This document shows, piece by piece, positions 10,635 through 21,308 of a stretch of DNA of 64,000 bases (position 1 is its first letter; every line of letters begins with the position of its first letter). A program made the translations under genes and the position numbers. The notes under the pieces were generated by a model. The model worked only from the letters and a program-made list of their open reading frames with translations. It was not told where the DNA came from and did no database searches. Origin of the DNA: Nannochloris sp. 'desiccata' (Eukaryota; Chlorophyta; Trebouxiophyceae; Chlorellales; Chlorellaceae); NCBI GenBank assembly GCA_019044685.2, contig JAGTXX020000011.1:558001-622000 (forward strand), given 5' to 3'.

Positions 10635-12940
10635 TTATTTCACTACAGTTGCAGCCATAGTAAGAGCCGCACTATTCGAGCTATCCTCCAACACAGCTGG
10701 CAGCTCTCTCTCCTCGCCCAAGGAATTTGTAGAGCTAGAAGAGTACCTTGTTATAGAATACGACCCCGAGCTACCTACCACTCCGCTGCCTACCCCTACC
10801 CCTGTAGCACCACCACCTGTATGACCACTATGCCCAGTGGTATTAGCAACTACACTACCTCCACTAGCCGAGATCTGCGATAAATTAGAAGTGGAAGCTA
10901 ACGAAGAAGCTGTCTGCGCCATTGGGTGTGCCACTTTCCCGTCTTTTTTATGAATAATAACTTTTTGTAGACACCCTGCAGCTAATTTATTATATACCTT
11001 GCATAAATCAATCATATTTCCTTGCTGTTTCACCAACTGCACTATGTGCAAACCAGGCAAGAGCTCAAAGGTACGTAGGCGCATTTGTAAAGTGAAGGTG
11101 CCACCAGTCGGCATGGTATACTTCAAAGAACCCTGGTGGCCGCTGTGGTCATTGCTATTACTGGCTCCCTTCCCAGAGACACTGCCCCCCATTTCAGTAA
11201 TCCCCTGTGTCAGCACGTTCGCTACCTCACTAGGTGATGCTCTCGTACTAAACTGTACGTGTCCTACCGCCGCCTCGTCCAAATCAAACATGGCTGCGAT
11301 ATTTAAATTTGATGCAATAAGATCAAACGCCGATAAACGTTGGGTTGAGCGTTTTCTGCGTTCTGCACCTGGTGCTTTCATTAATTCCTTTGTGGGTGTA
11401 GCTAAGCAGTTCAATGCGACGGCTAAATCTTCGTACCATTTATAAAACTCTACGGTATTACCAGAAACTTTGCTGATATCGACGATTCTCTGACCGGCCA
11501 CCACCTCTAATACTCGTGTGGAGACTCTTATTGGCCCTCTTCTATTGGGAATATATACTCTAACTGAATAGGGATTACGTTTTTCAACCCTGCCACCTAT
11601 AGCCACAGCTGCAGCTTCGATTGCTCCGAGAATTGCATCAGGTGGTGCTGAGGTGGTGAAACGAGTTCTTCGAGTGACCATATCATCTCGATCCTCAAAC
11701 AGCGCTGATATATCAAGGTAATCGTTAATAAGCTCAAACGCATTGAGTTTACGTTGTCCATCAAAGTCCATAGAGCTAAGGGGACCTATAAAGCTCTTCG
11801 TGACGGTAGGTCTAAAAATATCTTCCTCCCCGTTGCTGTTTTTGCTCCTAGGAGAACCGCCTCGGCCCCCAACAAGACCTGGTTCGTCATGTATACTTGC
11901 TACCCCATTTTCTAGGGAGAGTAACATTTTCCTAGAGGTTGATGCAGATAACGCTAACGCGCTATGTCTTACCAGTGTTTCCGTTGGGCGAGCTATCCCA
12001 GCCAACCAAGGATGCTCCCACAACTTGCGCAAAGAGGTCCTCTGGCTGGGATCTGCTGTGAGCATTGATTTAATTATACCTGCAGCTTCGTTTGATAGCC
12101 ACGGTGGGGTTTCATAATCAGCTTGACTAATTCTTTGAAACATTTCTACTAAATCATCCTCATCAAATGGCAAACAGCCAGCTAAGACGACATACAGAAC
12201 GACGCCTAGTGACCAGATGTCGGCGGTGGCGCCGTCGTAGCCTTTTCTAGCAAGAACTTCCGGTGCTGCATAGTTTGGGGTACCGCAAATAGTATTTAAC
12301 AATCCAGCAGAGTTGATGGTGTCTTCTTGTCGTATTGCACCGAGTCCAAAGTCACTTAATTTCACATCGCCTTCTGACGACAGAAGGACATTCTCCGGCT
12401 TCAAATCTCGATGGAAAATACCCTGAGAATGGCAGTAATGGAGTGCACTTAATAGCTGTATGAATATTGTCTTTGCAACAGGCTCTTTCATTGGGCCCTC
12501 TACTGCAATCTTGTCAAATAAATCACCGCCAGTGACGAGCTCCATCACCATGAAAATTTTATCTTTAGAGGACATAACTTCCTGTAAATTGACTATATAT
12601 GGGTGATGGATTTTCTTTAAGATTGTGATTTCACGTTTGATTTGTTCTACCATGCCAGTGCGAACGAGATGCTCTTTGTCAAGGATTTTCATTGCGACTG
12701 CCTCTCCGGTGTCCATCTGTTGAGCATATTTCACTTTAGCGTAGGTGCCCTGCAAGAGAATAGTTTACATTGCTATGATGGTATCGTGTAAGGTATTTGA
12801 TCTAGGGAAGCTAAGAGCGTAATTTTTTCAAACTACACAAACAAACTTGCCTCGCCAATTGTGCGGCCGACGTAAAACTTGCCAACCCGCTTATCAAGAT
12901 GGGAAGGGCGTGGACGCCTTCTACCTCCAGCTGAAGACAT
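10635..12940 (-). CDS. CIPK/SnRK3-like Ser/Thr kinase with two NAF-KA1 modules
   Basis: Exon 1 (12851-12940) and exon 2 (10635-12749) give 734 residues. The join restores the glycine loop as IGEGTYAKV and uses a GC donor. The kinase domain spans about residues 20-280, with VAMK (Lys 51), HRDLKPEN (His 143), DFG (163-165) and APE. In CBL-interacting kinases a NAF motif and a KA1-like fold follow; the NAF binds the calcium sensor CBL and inhibits the kinase. Here the module occurs twice. Copy 1 starts with KLNAFELINDYLDISALFE near 364 and runs to about 480. Copy 2 starts with RLSAFDLIASNLNIAAMFD near 501 and runs to about 625. Copy 2 keeps S-A-F instead of N-A-F and is interrupted by a Ser/Gly/His insert. 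A Gly/Ser-rich tail ends the protein. The kinase should act in calcium or nutrient signalling. Confidence 0.85.
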
Positions 12941-13462
12941 TAATGTTCTTGTTACAGTTTGTAAAGAGGATGGGTCTCAAACTGTGTTCACGACGTGGTT
13001 GTTCCTCATTTTTACCAACAAATAATTCAGATCCAACTCTTTAATTTAGCCGTATGCAGGGCTTTAGGGCTGCATATGTGCTTTTCAACTTATAAAGATT
13101 TTGTTGGGGTTGACTGTTGATTTAGTAATGCATCGTCCCTTTACAGGTTGATGCTCTCGTTTGAAAGGAATATTTTTGGCAGCAGAGACCGTCCACTGGA
13201 CCATTGGGCCAAAGAAAGCTTTAACCTTTGTTTTTCTTCCTATTTTTCAAGCTCAGGACAATAGTGCATGCATTCTGTGCATATGGTTGTTTTTTACGGA
13301 TCGATAGATCAATCTCGCTTGAGTGCTTTAGGGAGCTCGAAATGCTAAAATTTTGAAGTTAATCTGACATCTCATCACTGATTTTTAAAACTTGACATTG
13401 CTAAGCCTACATTTATTGCACCCTCCTATTGCTTTGTTCGAACTCTGAACTTCATAAATATC
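12941..13462. promoter_or_regulatory. Divergent promoter region, kinase gene and TGT gene
   Basis: 522 bases between the start codons of two divergent genes. No coding frame, RNA gene or strong repeat was seen. Confidence 0.4.
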
Positions 13463-14668
13463 ATGACGTCTCCACCAGAGTTGCCATCGTCCAACTCCCC
13501 AGCACTCTCTTTTGAAGTGCTTGCTCAGAGCGGCAGAGCAAGGACGGCCAAAATGACCCTCCCCCACGGCGTCGTTGAAACCCCCATGTTCATGCCTGTA
13601 GGTACTCAAGGCTCTGTCAAAGGTCTCACAAGCCAGCAACTCTTAGATATCGGCTGCCAGGTCGTTTTAGGCAACACCTACCATTTAGAAAACCGTCCCG
13701 GCTCTGAGCTTGTAGCTGAGATGGGTGGCCTTCACGGTTTTATCAACTACCCCAAAGGGATGCTTACTGATAGTGGCGGTTTTCAAATGGTATCTCTACT
13801 CCACTTAGCAGATATAACTGAAGAGGGGGTTACTTTTCAATCTCCAGTTGACGGGAGAAAAATGTTATTGACTCCAGAACACTCAATGGCCATTCAAAAC
13901 CGTCTTGGAGCAGATATTATCATGGCATTAGATGATGTGGTTCCTTCTACAGCAGAAGACCCTGCTCGTTTTGAAGAAGCGACGCATAGAACGACCAGAT
14001 GGATTGATCGATGCATTGCCGCTCATTCCAGGCCCACAGAACAAAATTTATTTGCCATTATTCAAGGCGGTTTAGATGAACGATTGCGTGAGATTAGTTT
14101 GAAAGGTCTTGTAGAACGTGGTACACCGGGATATGCCATTGGAGGCCTTGCTGGTGGGGAAGATAAACGATCTTTTGTAAAAGTTGTATCGCAGTGTACT
14201 GCTGGATTACCAGAAGGGAAACCTCGTTACGTAATGGGTATTGGCTATCCATTAGATGTTGTTATATGCTCTGCTTTAGGTGCAGATATGTACGATTCGG
14301 TCTATCCTACACGGACGGCTCGATTTGGTGTCGCCCTGGTCTCCACGGGGGTAGTCCGATTAAAAACTGCCATTTATGCTCAAGATTATCAACCTTTGGA
14401 GCCAGGGTGTGATTGTATGGTGTGTAAGAAATATACAAGAGCTTTCCTACACCCTCTTGTAGCGAGAAATATCGCCTTTGCGTCCAATTTGATTAGTTAC
14501 CATAATGTGGCCTTCATGCAGCGGCTGGCGGCGGAGATCCGAGATGCTATTAGGAAAGGAAGAATGAATGAATATGTGAAAAAGACGGTGGACAGGCATT
14601 ATCCAAAGGGGGAGGATATACCTGATTGGGTGCGTGAAGGGTGTAAATTGGCAGGTATTGAATTATAG
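13463..14668 (+). CDS. QTRT1: Queuine tRNA-ribosyltransferase, catalytic subunit
   Basis: This intronless 401-residue frame is a tRNA-guanine transglycosylase. In eukaryotes it swaps guanine 34 for queuine in tRNAs with GUN anticodons, working with a non-catalytic partner (QTRT2). Visible signatures are VGTQGSVKGLTSQQL and GNTYHL near the N-terminus, the nucleophile-region motif LTDSGGFQMVSL, the base-binding IIQGGLDERLR, AIGGLAGGE, and YVMGIGYPLD. The zinc site is CDCMVC followed by a histidine eleven residues later (CxCxxC...H). Queuine itself must be taken up by eukaryotes, so the enzyme suggests use of bacterial or dietary queuine. Length is normal for the family. A TGTAA lies at 14780-14784, 112 bases past the stop. 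Confidence 0.95.
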   Translation: MTSPPELPSSNSPALSFEVLAQSGRARTAKMTLPHGVVETPMFMPVGTQGSVKGLTSQQLLDIGCQVVLGNTYHLENRPGSELVAEMGGLHGFINYPKGMLTDSGGFQMVSLLHLADITEEGVTFQSPVDGRKMLLTPEHSMAIQNRLGADIIMALDDVVPSTAEDPARFEEATHRTTRWIDRCIAAHSRPTEQNLFAIIQGGLDERLREISLKGLVERGTPGYAIGGLAGGEDKRSFVKVVSQCTAGLPEGKPRYVMGIGYPLDVVICSALGADMYDSVYPTRTARFGVALVSTGVVRLKTAIYAQDYQPLEPGCDCMVCKKYTRAFLHPLVARNIAFASNLISYHNVAFMQRLAAEIRDAIRKGRMNEYVKKTVDRHYPKGEDIPDWVREGCKLAGIEL

Positions 14669-14779
14669 AAAACACAGACAGGTATTTGTTTCCTCCCATG
14701 GCTGTTTTTTTTAAATGTAGAGAGCGATGCGTAGATGTTTCAACGTTCACAAAGGGTTGAATAAATAAAAAGTAGAAGA

Positions 14780-14784
14780 TGTAA
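14780..14784 (+). terminator. TGTAA poly(A)-type signal of the TGT gene
   Basis: TGTAA 112 bases past the TGT stop codon, within the 207-base gap between the convergent TGT and RGP1 genes. Confidence 0.4.
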
Positions 14785-14875
14785 GATTAAGTTCGGTTGG
14801 CCGATTAAAAGTTTCTATACTATCGAAATAAAGAAAACAAAAAAGGGGGGGAGGGGGGAGAGCGTCTTTTTATTT

Positions 14876-16513
14876 TCAAGCTGCTTTTGGTGGCGGCAGC
14901 ACGACCAGTGGCAATGTCCAATTCAACTGCTCCATTTTCGCTCCTTTTCCTTGCCCCATTGCCATGAAATGAAACCTCAACACCCACCGTAACGCCACTA
15001 ACGGTGTTTGAAACGTCGGTGTGCCATCTCGAGGCAGCGAAAATACAAAATTAGTGCAGGTTGTGTCAGCAGTGACCTCGATTTGCTCTTCTAACAGTTT
15101 CCTTAAACCACCCCCACCCCCACCCCCACCCCCACCAGCAGTAGAAGTACTTGAAGATACATCGGTGCCTTTCCCTACAGGTCTCCATACAATGTCCACA
15201 GACTCTTCGGTCTCTAATGCGACGGTTACTTGCATGCACCAAAGGCTACTGGAAGCAGCAGCATTTGGAACTTTCTTGCCAGTGGCACCATCACCGGAAG
15301 ATGAGCCACCAGCATTGTTAAGAGTATCATTCGTAGGGAACTCTAGAGTGCATGTTACAGTCGCACCAGGCTGTAATGGTCCCATCAATGGTGGGTGTAC
15401 AGACAGACGAACGAGTGGAGCATCGCCAATTCTTAAAGCAAAAATACGAAGACCTCCAGCACCACCAGCTTCAGCACTTTGAATCGCAGTACTACTAGTA
15501 GTAGTAGCTGCGTGTGTAGCGGTGGTGGTGGTAGCGGCATTATTGCGTTCAGTTGTTTCTGAAGCAAAGCTTAAACGGGATAAAGACGACGTCTCCCCAC
15601 TACTTGGTCGACTTGTAGCATGTATTCCACTTAAAAGTTGTCCAGAACTAGACGTAGATGCAGGTCTTTCATCATGCGAGATTTCACTTGCAGAGTCACT
15701 GTGACCCACCCTACTGGTGCCTCCTAACGCACCGCTACAGAGTACAACAGAAGGAGTAAGAAGTGGTCCTGAGCTTTCTTGCCGACTCAGACTCGTTTTC
15801 ATTCGGCCAGGACTAAAAGGCGAGGGTGGAACGCCAGACCCAGCTGTTAGTAGTTTAGAAATGTGGCTGATAGCGTCTTCTACAGCTGTACCAGGGCCTA
15901 CTTCCCAACATTTAATAGAAGCGTCTTCGCCCCCCACAACAGGGAACACACTGCCCCTTTCATTTTTCATATTATCACTATTAATAATTATACTAGATTC
16001 TTGATCTGGCCAAATATGTAGAGGTATTCGAGTTGAAATCGACCCTGGCGTGCCTTGTTTCGGAGGATCAACTCCCGTTGCTGCTGCAGCTGCTACAACC
16101 CCAACTTCATATTGAAAATAACTTAGATGAGCATCTAGGTAGTATGAATAGCGTACTGCAGTCCCCTTAAATGTAGGTGGAACCCATGATGGGACCTTGA
16201 ATCGAACAAGGAATCTTCTAAGGTTTGCGTCGCTAAAGTTTCCTTGAGTCGCTGCTTGCAGATTTGCCATGACAACATTCCGCTGCACCCGTCGACGGTC
16301 TGAATTCATGGCTGGCACATTTTTGCGATACGATGGGGAAACCCATGATGTGTCTACACGTTCTACACCTGAGAATACTATTTCAACTTCTTTGAGTTCT
16401 ATGTCTTCTGGAAGAGAAGTGGAGGTCTGAAGAAGCGCAGTGACGGTTTCTCCAGGACGGTAAGCAGGTAAAGCTGTAGCTAGAGATAACTGTAGTATTG
16501 CTGGATTTGTCAT
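14876..16513 (-). CDS. RGP1: RGP1-like arrestin-fold protein (Ric1-Rgp1 RAB GEF partner)
   Basis: A single-exon 545-residue protein. The N-terminal 150 residues show the arrestin-like sandwich typical of RGP1: LPAYRPGETVTALLQTS, VEIVFSGVERVDTSWV, and FKVPSWVPPTFKGTAVRYSY followed by YLDAHL. RGP1 pairs with RIC1 to form the nucleotide-exchange factor for Ypt6/RAB6 on the Golgi, serving retrograde traffic. A Ser/Thr/Ala-rich middle (about 215-350) is probably disordered. A second beta-rich block follows (LRIFALRIGDAPLVRLSVHP, and FVFSLPRDGTPTFQTPLVAL at the end). A poly-Gly run near residues 460-475 comes from a G5T repeat. The family call is good; interaction with a local RIC1 is inferred. Confidence 0.78.
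   Translation of the reverse strand: MTNPAILQLSLATALPAYRPGETVTALLQTSTSLPEDIELKEVEIVFSGVERVDTSWVSPSYRKNVPAMNSDRRRVQRNVVMANLQAATQGNFSDANLRRFLVRFKVPSWVPPTFKGTAVRYSYYLDAHLSYFQYEVGVVAAAAATGVDPPKQGTPGSISTRIPLHIWPDQESSIIINSDNMKNERGSVFPVVGGEDASIKCWEVGPGTAVEDAISHISKLLTAGSGVPPSPFSPGRMKTSLSRQESSGPLLTPSVVLCSGALGGTSRVGHSDSASEISHDERPASTSSSGQLLSGIHATSRPSSGETSSLSRLSFASETTERNNAATTTTATHAATTTSSTAIQSAEAGGAGGLRIFALRIGDAPLVRLSVHPPLMGPLQPGATVTCTLEFPTNDTLNNAGGSSSGDGATGKKVPNAAASSSLWCMQVTVALETEESVDIVWRPVGKGTDVSSSTSTAGGGGGGGGGGLRKLLEEQIEVTADTTCTNFVFSLPRDGTPTFQTPLVALRWVLRFHFMAMGQGKGAKMEQLNWTLPLVVLPPPKAA
15111..15134 (-). repeat. Hexanucleotide (TGGGGG)4 repeat inside the RGP1 coding exon
   Basis: Four tandem CCCCCA units on the plus strand give four G5 runs separated by single T on the coding strand, encoding the poly-Gly tract. 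This is a textbook intramolecular G-quadruplex pattern. Confidence 0.9.
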
Positions 16514-16859
16514 CGTGAAATAGAGTTTTTGTAGTTATGTTGGGGCGTGAGCGCGGCAAAATTTTCTTGCACAAAATTAATTAAGTTTAAAGGAAAAATG
16601 CCATAATTCCATAGCAATTGCCTTTCTTTACAACTTCTGGCGCCACCACCGTCACAGATTGCGTGCAACTCGATTGTATTATTAAGATGAGGAGTGCCTT
16701 TCTTTATATTATTTACTCTATAGAGAGCTGAGAGTTCATATGCCCAGTTTCCAAAGTATTTTTAAAGTTTGAAAAAGCTGTTGTGAGCTTCAGTCGGTAT
16801 TAATAAATTTTATTAAAACTTAGCAGTCCTGTGGGCTTAGAAAAGCTAACAGGGTGCCC
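16514..16859. promoter_or_regulatory. Divergent promoter region, RGP1 and BRCA1-like genes
   Basis: 346 bases between two divergent start codons. No coding frame or known motif was identified. Confidence 0.4.
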
Positions 16860-19319
16860 ATGATGGACGCCTATAGGGACATGAGCAAGGTGCTCACTTG
16901 CACGTTGTGGTGAGAATTAATTCATTAATTGGTGCATAAAGCTTCCAATAGTAACTGTAATCAACCCCCTATCTTACCAATGTGATGATTCACACTGCAG
17001 CGATGATCTTTTCAAGTCTCCTAGCACGTTCTCTACATGTGGACACACATTTTGCCAGTGAGTAATGATTATAATTATTCAAATATCAAAAGTTTATATC
17101 TGTTCTGCACTTTTATGGTGCGCAGGTAACTTATCAGTTATCGTACAATATAACGTAACACCCATGTCTATATTTTAACTACTTGCAGCGAGTGTGTTAT
17201 TCGAAAGCTTGAGGGGAAAGGAATTAGCACGTCTCAATGCCCCACCTGCAAACAGCCAGGCTGGAAAAAAGACTTGAAGTCAAACCATATATTCAACAAC
17301 GCTGTAGAACATTTCAAAGCCTTAGGCGGAGTTTTCAAATCAACTAATAATAGGTCGGCACCTGCCTCCAGAAATACCGCCAGCCCTATTCAAGACAATT
17401 CTCAAATAGCTAACAGCCAAGAGGAGGAGATGGCTATTGAAAGGGAGCCCCTTCCAAGCACTGAACCGGTACTAGAAGAAGAATTAGGATTCGGCCCTGC
17501 ATGGCATGCTGCGCTTCAAGATCAAGCTCCTCCGACTACGCTAACACAATTAGAAACACTAAAAGAAGAGATTGCCTTGCTAGAGTCTGCCCTGCAACTG
17601 TGCCAGATGATGCCCCGTGCTGGAGAAACTAAACGACGAGAAGAAACGGAAAACGAGGATCTACAGCAAAATAAGCAGCACATCCAGCAGCAGCAACGGG
17701 ACATTAGTTCTGGACCAAGGGTCTCTTTCAACGGAAAAGCTGCTGCTCCAAATAGAAGGCAAGCTAGAAAACTGAGTGAACTCGCATCACAGCAGCATAA
17801 CAATACTAGTGCGCATGGTACGCAAGAAGAGCAGATAGGGGTGATCCCCTGTACTGAAGAGACCACAAAGGATGGGGTAGTAACAACAGCAGCAAGATTA
17901 GAGGGTGAAGGTGCAAGGACCGCCCCCACGCCCGCTGCAGCAGCCACAACCATCTCTGATAGACGCCCTTCACAGGAAGGTGGAGCTGATCCGTCTCTTA
18001 AACGCCCTCGTATAGAACATCCTTCGATGGAAGCAGCATTAGGTATAGTACCCGACTCACAACCCAGTATTGAAGCAGCAGCAGCGGCAGCAGCACGCGG
18101 CAATCTTAGAGACAATGACGACAATGATGGTGCTAATAATGGAGATACTGTATTTGTAGGAAGCTCTGCAGCAGCATTTAATACTCAAAGCGCTGCTGAA
18201 CTGTTGAATGGTCTAGCGCATCATGGTTTTGTAGCTGCTTCACAGCTTCCTTTAGATAACGGCAACGGTGCTGCTGCAGATGCCGAACAAGCTGCTGCTG
18301 TTAAGAAACCACAAAGAGATGAAGAAGAGTGTATTCAGCCATTTGGATTAGCATTCCCTGCCTCGGCACCGAGATCTGGTTCACAAGGTGTTGGCGCATC
18401 TGCATTTTTCAGCGCAGGGCCATCCAACAATTATCTTCACAGGAAAGATAATAACAAGAGCGACCACAGCGGTGGTCATGATACTAACAAGACCTTGTCT
18501 ATAGTACCCTCCCTTAGTGGTACCCCTAGAGCAAGTCAAATCGGCAAAAGTAATGGCAATAATGGCCCCAAATCGGATATTCGTGCTCTTCTTCTCAGTC
18601 AAAAAGCAGCGCAAGAAGCTGCCAATGCAGCTGTGCCGTCACAAATCCCGATCTGCCTCGCCTTTGCAATGAGCAATTCACAGCTTACAGAGAAGGTAGA
18701 AGCCGTACAACGCAAGCTCCCTCGTCTTACATACACTCATGCAGTGTCCGAAGCTACAACACACGTTATTGTAGCTACAGACGACTCGTTAATAGCTGAC
18801 AAGAGAAGTAGAATCTATTTAGAAGCTCTTGCTCGCGGGTGCTGGATCGTGTCTACCGCCTGGTTAGAAGCATGTCTAGATACCGGGATTCGCGTAAAGG
18901 AGAATATTTACGAGGTGAAAGGATGTCGCGTGCTCCCCAGTAAGTTTTATAAAGATGATTGGCTGGTAGCAAACATTCTAGGTGGCCCTGAACGGTCTCG
19001 AGTTCTTGCCAACCAAGGCAGAAAACTTTTTGCCAGCGTACCTAAAATCCGAGTAGAGAAATTTGAAGAAAAGTGTAAAAATGCAGGCAGACTGCGCGAT
19101 ATCGTGCTGTGCCTGCTGCGCTTCGCTGGTGCAAAGGTCACTGAGAGTGGGCCTTGTAACAGAGAGTCTATCGTCATCACAAATGATAAAAATGTGGCTG
19201 GTGGCTTTCTTACTGGTGGATATAGGCATGTAGTAGACGCTCGGTGGGTGCTAGATAGCGTCTCGTGCTGTAAAGTGCTGCCTGAGTCGCAATATTTGTT
19301 CGAAAGAGAGGGGGAGTAA
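16860..19319 (+). CDS. BRCA1/BARD1-like RING plus tandem-BRCT protein
   Basis: Exons 16860-16909, 17001-17057 and 17189-19319 give 745 residues; phases match at both joins. The three-exon start rebuilds a perfect C3HC4 RING: C14-x2-C17-x12-C30-x-H32-x2-C35-x2-C38-x14-C53-x2-C56, followed by GWKKDLKSNHIFNNAVEHF, the helix that follows the RING in BRCA1 and BARD1. A long low-complexity middle (about 80-515, Ala/Gln/Asn-rich) carries no clear domain. The last 225 residues are two BRCT repeats: the first with ATTHVIVATDD and CWIVSTAWLEACLD, the second with YRHVVDARWVLDSVSCCK. Such proteins form an E3 ubiquitin ligase in homologous-recombination repair. No PHD finger, as found in some plant BARD1 proteins, is visible, which favours BRCA1 slightly. 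Confidence 0.85.
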
Positions 19320-20543
19320 CGACGAGAGAGAGAGAGAGCACTTTATTTATTCAGCGGCAACGCCGGTTCTTTGATACTGCGAGGAGCCTTCAAATATTTT
19401 TCCTAGTCGTAGATTAGATCATCCTATGCTTGTTACTTGTTATTCAGATGTGAAAAGTAGTTTCTTTGTATTACCAAATCCAGTTGCTGTTAATCTGTGA
19501 AAGAGAGCGGCCGCTCAGCGTGGCAGACCGATTTTGACCCATCTGGGTTTTGGTTTTGTGGGTTTCTGCGGTTTTTTGCGCACCTAAAAATCTGATAGTT
19601 GCGAGCTAATTGCGCACTGATGTAGAACTAGAGCCATTCGATGTATCTGCAAGATGCTGTCGACGGATGGTCGCTCTTTATTACAAGTCGAAGAAATTCT
19701 GGATGAATCCCTGTGCTAATCTTCGAAAAATGTGTAGTTCTGTTGTTGGTGGTTTCTATTGATCGAAGCAATCCCTTTTCGCGGTCGGTGTTGTTCGATC
19801 TTGTATCACAATGAAGGTGCTGGATAAGAACTTACACTGGTGCTCTCATAGGCATCTGCGGTGAACAGAGGCGTAACATTGGTACATGTGAGTTCCATCG
19901 GTTTGTTGTCGCCAGCGCACCGAGCGCCAGCGCACCGATCGCCAGCAAGGTCGGTGTAAATGAACAACAATGTTCTCCATCCAATGGATTATCTATGAAT
20001 GCAACAACCGAACACCTCTAAGATATATGTTGCCAATACAATTGATAACAATGCAACATGCACGCTTTTAAACGAAAAGGCAAGTCGTTTGTAGGTTCAA
20101 TGAGCTTTCCAACATGTTCGGGCCAAAATATATTTGATAGAGCGCGATGCACTGGTGCAAAATTGTACCTGTCGGCGGCGGTGCAGAACTGCGCCAGTGC
20201 AAAAGGATACAAAAAAGATACAACAGTGCAAATCTGCGCAAGTTGCACTGGCGCTTTTCTGCCGTAATTTGTAACTCTGCAGATAAGCACATGTGCATCA
20301 GGGGGCATGGCTGCTTTTCCTTCGCCTTTCTGCACCAATTTCCATCTTTCCCAAAACCCAGCTTTGTAGCCAGATGATCTGAGATCGGATTTCAAAAATC
20401 AACTTGAGATTTTTGATTTCGAAAGAAAATTTGAATTGTGAAGCTTTCGATTCTTATCACTCACAAGGCTTTGCGAAGTACCCCTGTTTGATTTTGAATA
20501 GTTTGTAACATCTAGGTCTATTAGAGCATCTCATTTTTCCACG
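19320..20543. other. 1.2 kb gene-free stretch between the BRCA1-like and CURT1-like genes
   Basis: The longest stretch without a supported gene. It holds a GA run (19324-19337), a short tandem block of GCGCCAGCGCACCGA-like units at about 19910-19947, and a cluster of four TGCACTGG/CCAGTGCA cores at 20148-20251 that includes a perfect 12-base inverted repeat. Open frames here are short and overlap one another on both strands, a sign of non-coding repeats rather than genes. The right part is the likely promoter of the CURT1-like gene. Confidence 0.5.
20191..20254. repeat. Perfect 12-base inverted repeat with a 40-base loop
   Basis: GCGCCAGTGCAA at 20191-20202 is the exact reverse complement of TTGCACTGGCGC at 20243-20254. 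Two further copies of the core lie at 20148-20155 and 20224-20230. Confidence 0.9.
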
Positions 20544-21308
20544 ATGATTGCCGCCACTATGCAGATCAAGCCTTCTCAGATGGCATTTCGCACTTTTGTG
20601 GGTCAATCCGGTTCCCGCAGCGTTATTGTCCCCATTATTGGTGTCCGTAAGTTACCAGCATACGCTAGAGATCTGCCCAATCAACTAATTTTTAGCGATG
20701 AGTTGACAAGATCATATTTAATTTTTAAATTCAGGCCGCTCCTTTGCTCCTATCCGCGCTTCTGGCAAGGATTTCGATGCCATCCTTATGGATGTTGCCG
20801 ATAAGTTTGAAAAGTCTGACAATAAAGGTACGATCTTCATAAAATTTAGTATTATTTACATACTGAGTTGCCAGCAGCGATGTTTGACAAGATCTTGTGC
20901 TTCCTTTCCCTCAGTGCCTATTGCCGCCTGGTCCGCTGCCGCTTTCTTCGCCATCACCACTGCTGAGTGGTTCATCCACCTCCCTCTTTTTGATTTCTTG
21001 CTCGGATTCCCTATCCAGTTCTTGGGTTTGATCACCGCGGCCAACTACAGTCTGAAGTTCTATAAGGGCGAGAGAATCGATCTTGTTGATGAACTTGAAG
21101 GCGTAAGCTGCTCTCCCTTGATATACTATAGATAACTTATTATTATTTTTGCAAGGTTAAATTCAAACTATGGAGCATTATTACTTGAAAGCCCATTTTT
21201 CTGTCAACCCCCCCCCCCCCCATCGCTGACAATTTTCTTTCCTTTTTTCTTCCTTTTTTGCAGTTTGTGATTAAGGTCAGCAAGGAATTGCCTGGTCTCG
21301 GCAAGTAA
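20544..21308 (+). CDS. CURT1/CAAD-domain thylakoid membrane protein
   Basis: Four exons (20544-20646, 20735-20827, 20915-21102, 21264-21308) give 142 residues. An N-terminal Ser/Arg/Val-rich transit peptide of about 45 residues ends near APIRAS. The mature part starts with an amphipathic helix (MDVADKFEKSDNK), has two predicted membrane helices (VPIAAWSAAAFFAITTAEWF and FDFLLGFPIQFLGLITAANY), and ends with a charged helix (YKGERIDLVDELEGFVIKVS). This helix-TM-TM-helix plan is that of CURT1 proteins, which oligomerise and bend grana margins, and of the cyanobacterial CAAD domain. All splice phases agree. Intron 3 contains a C14 run at 21208-21221. Paralogue identity (A to D) cannot be set. Confidence 0.72.

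Noticed and set aside
20018..20395. Overlapping frames of 70-125 codons on both strands
   Set aside because: Mirror-image frames produced by the inverted-repeat cluster; no consistent protein features.
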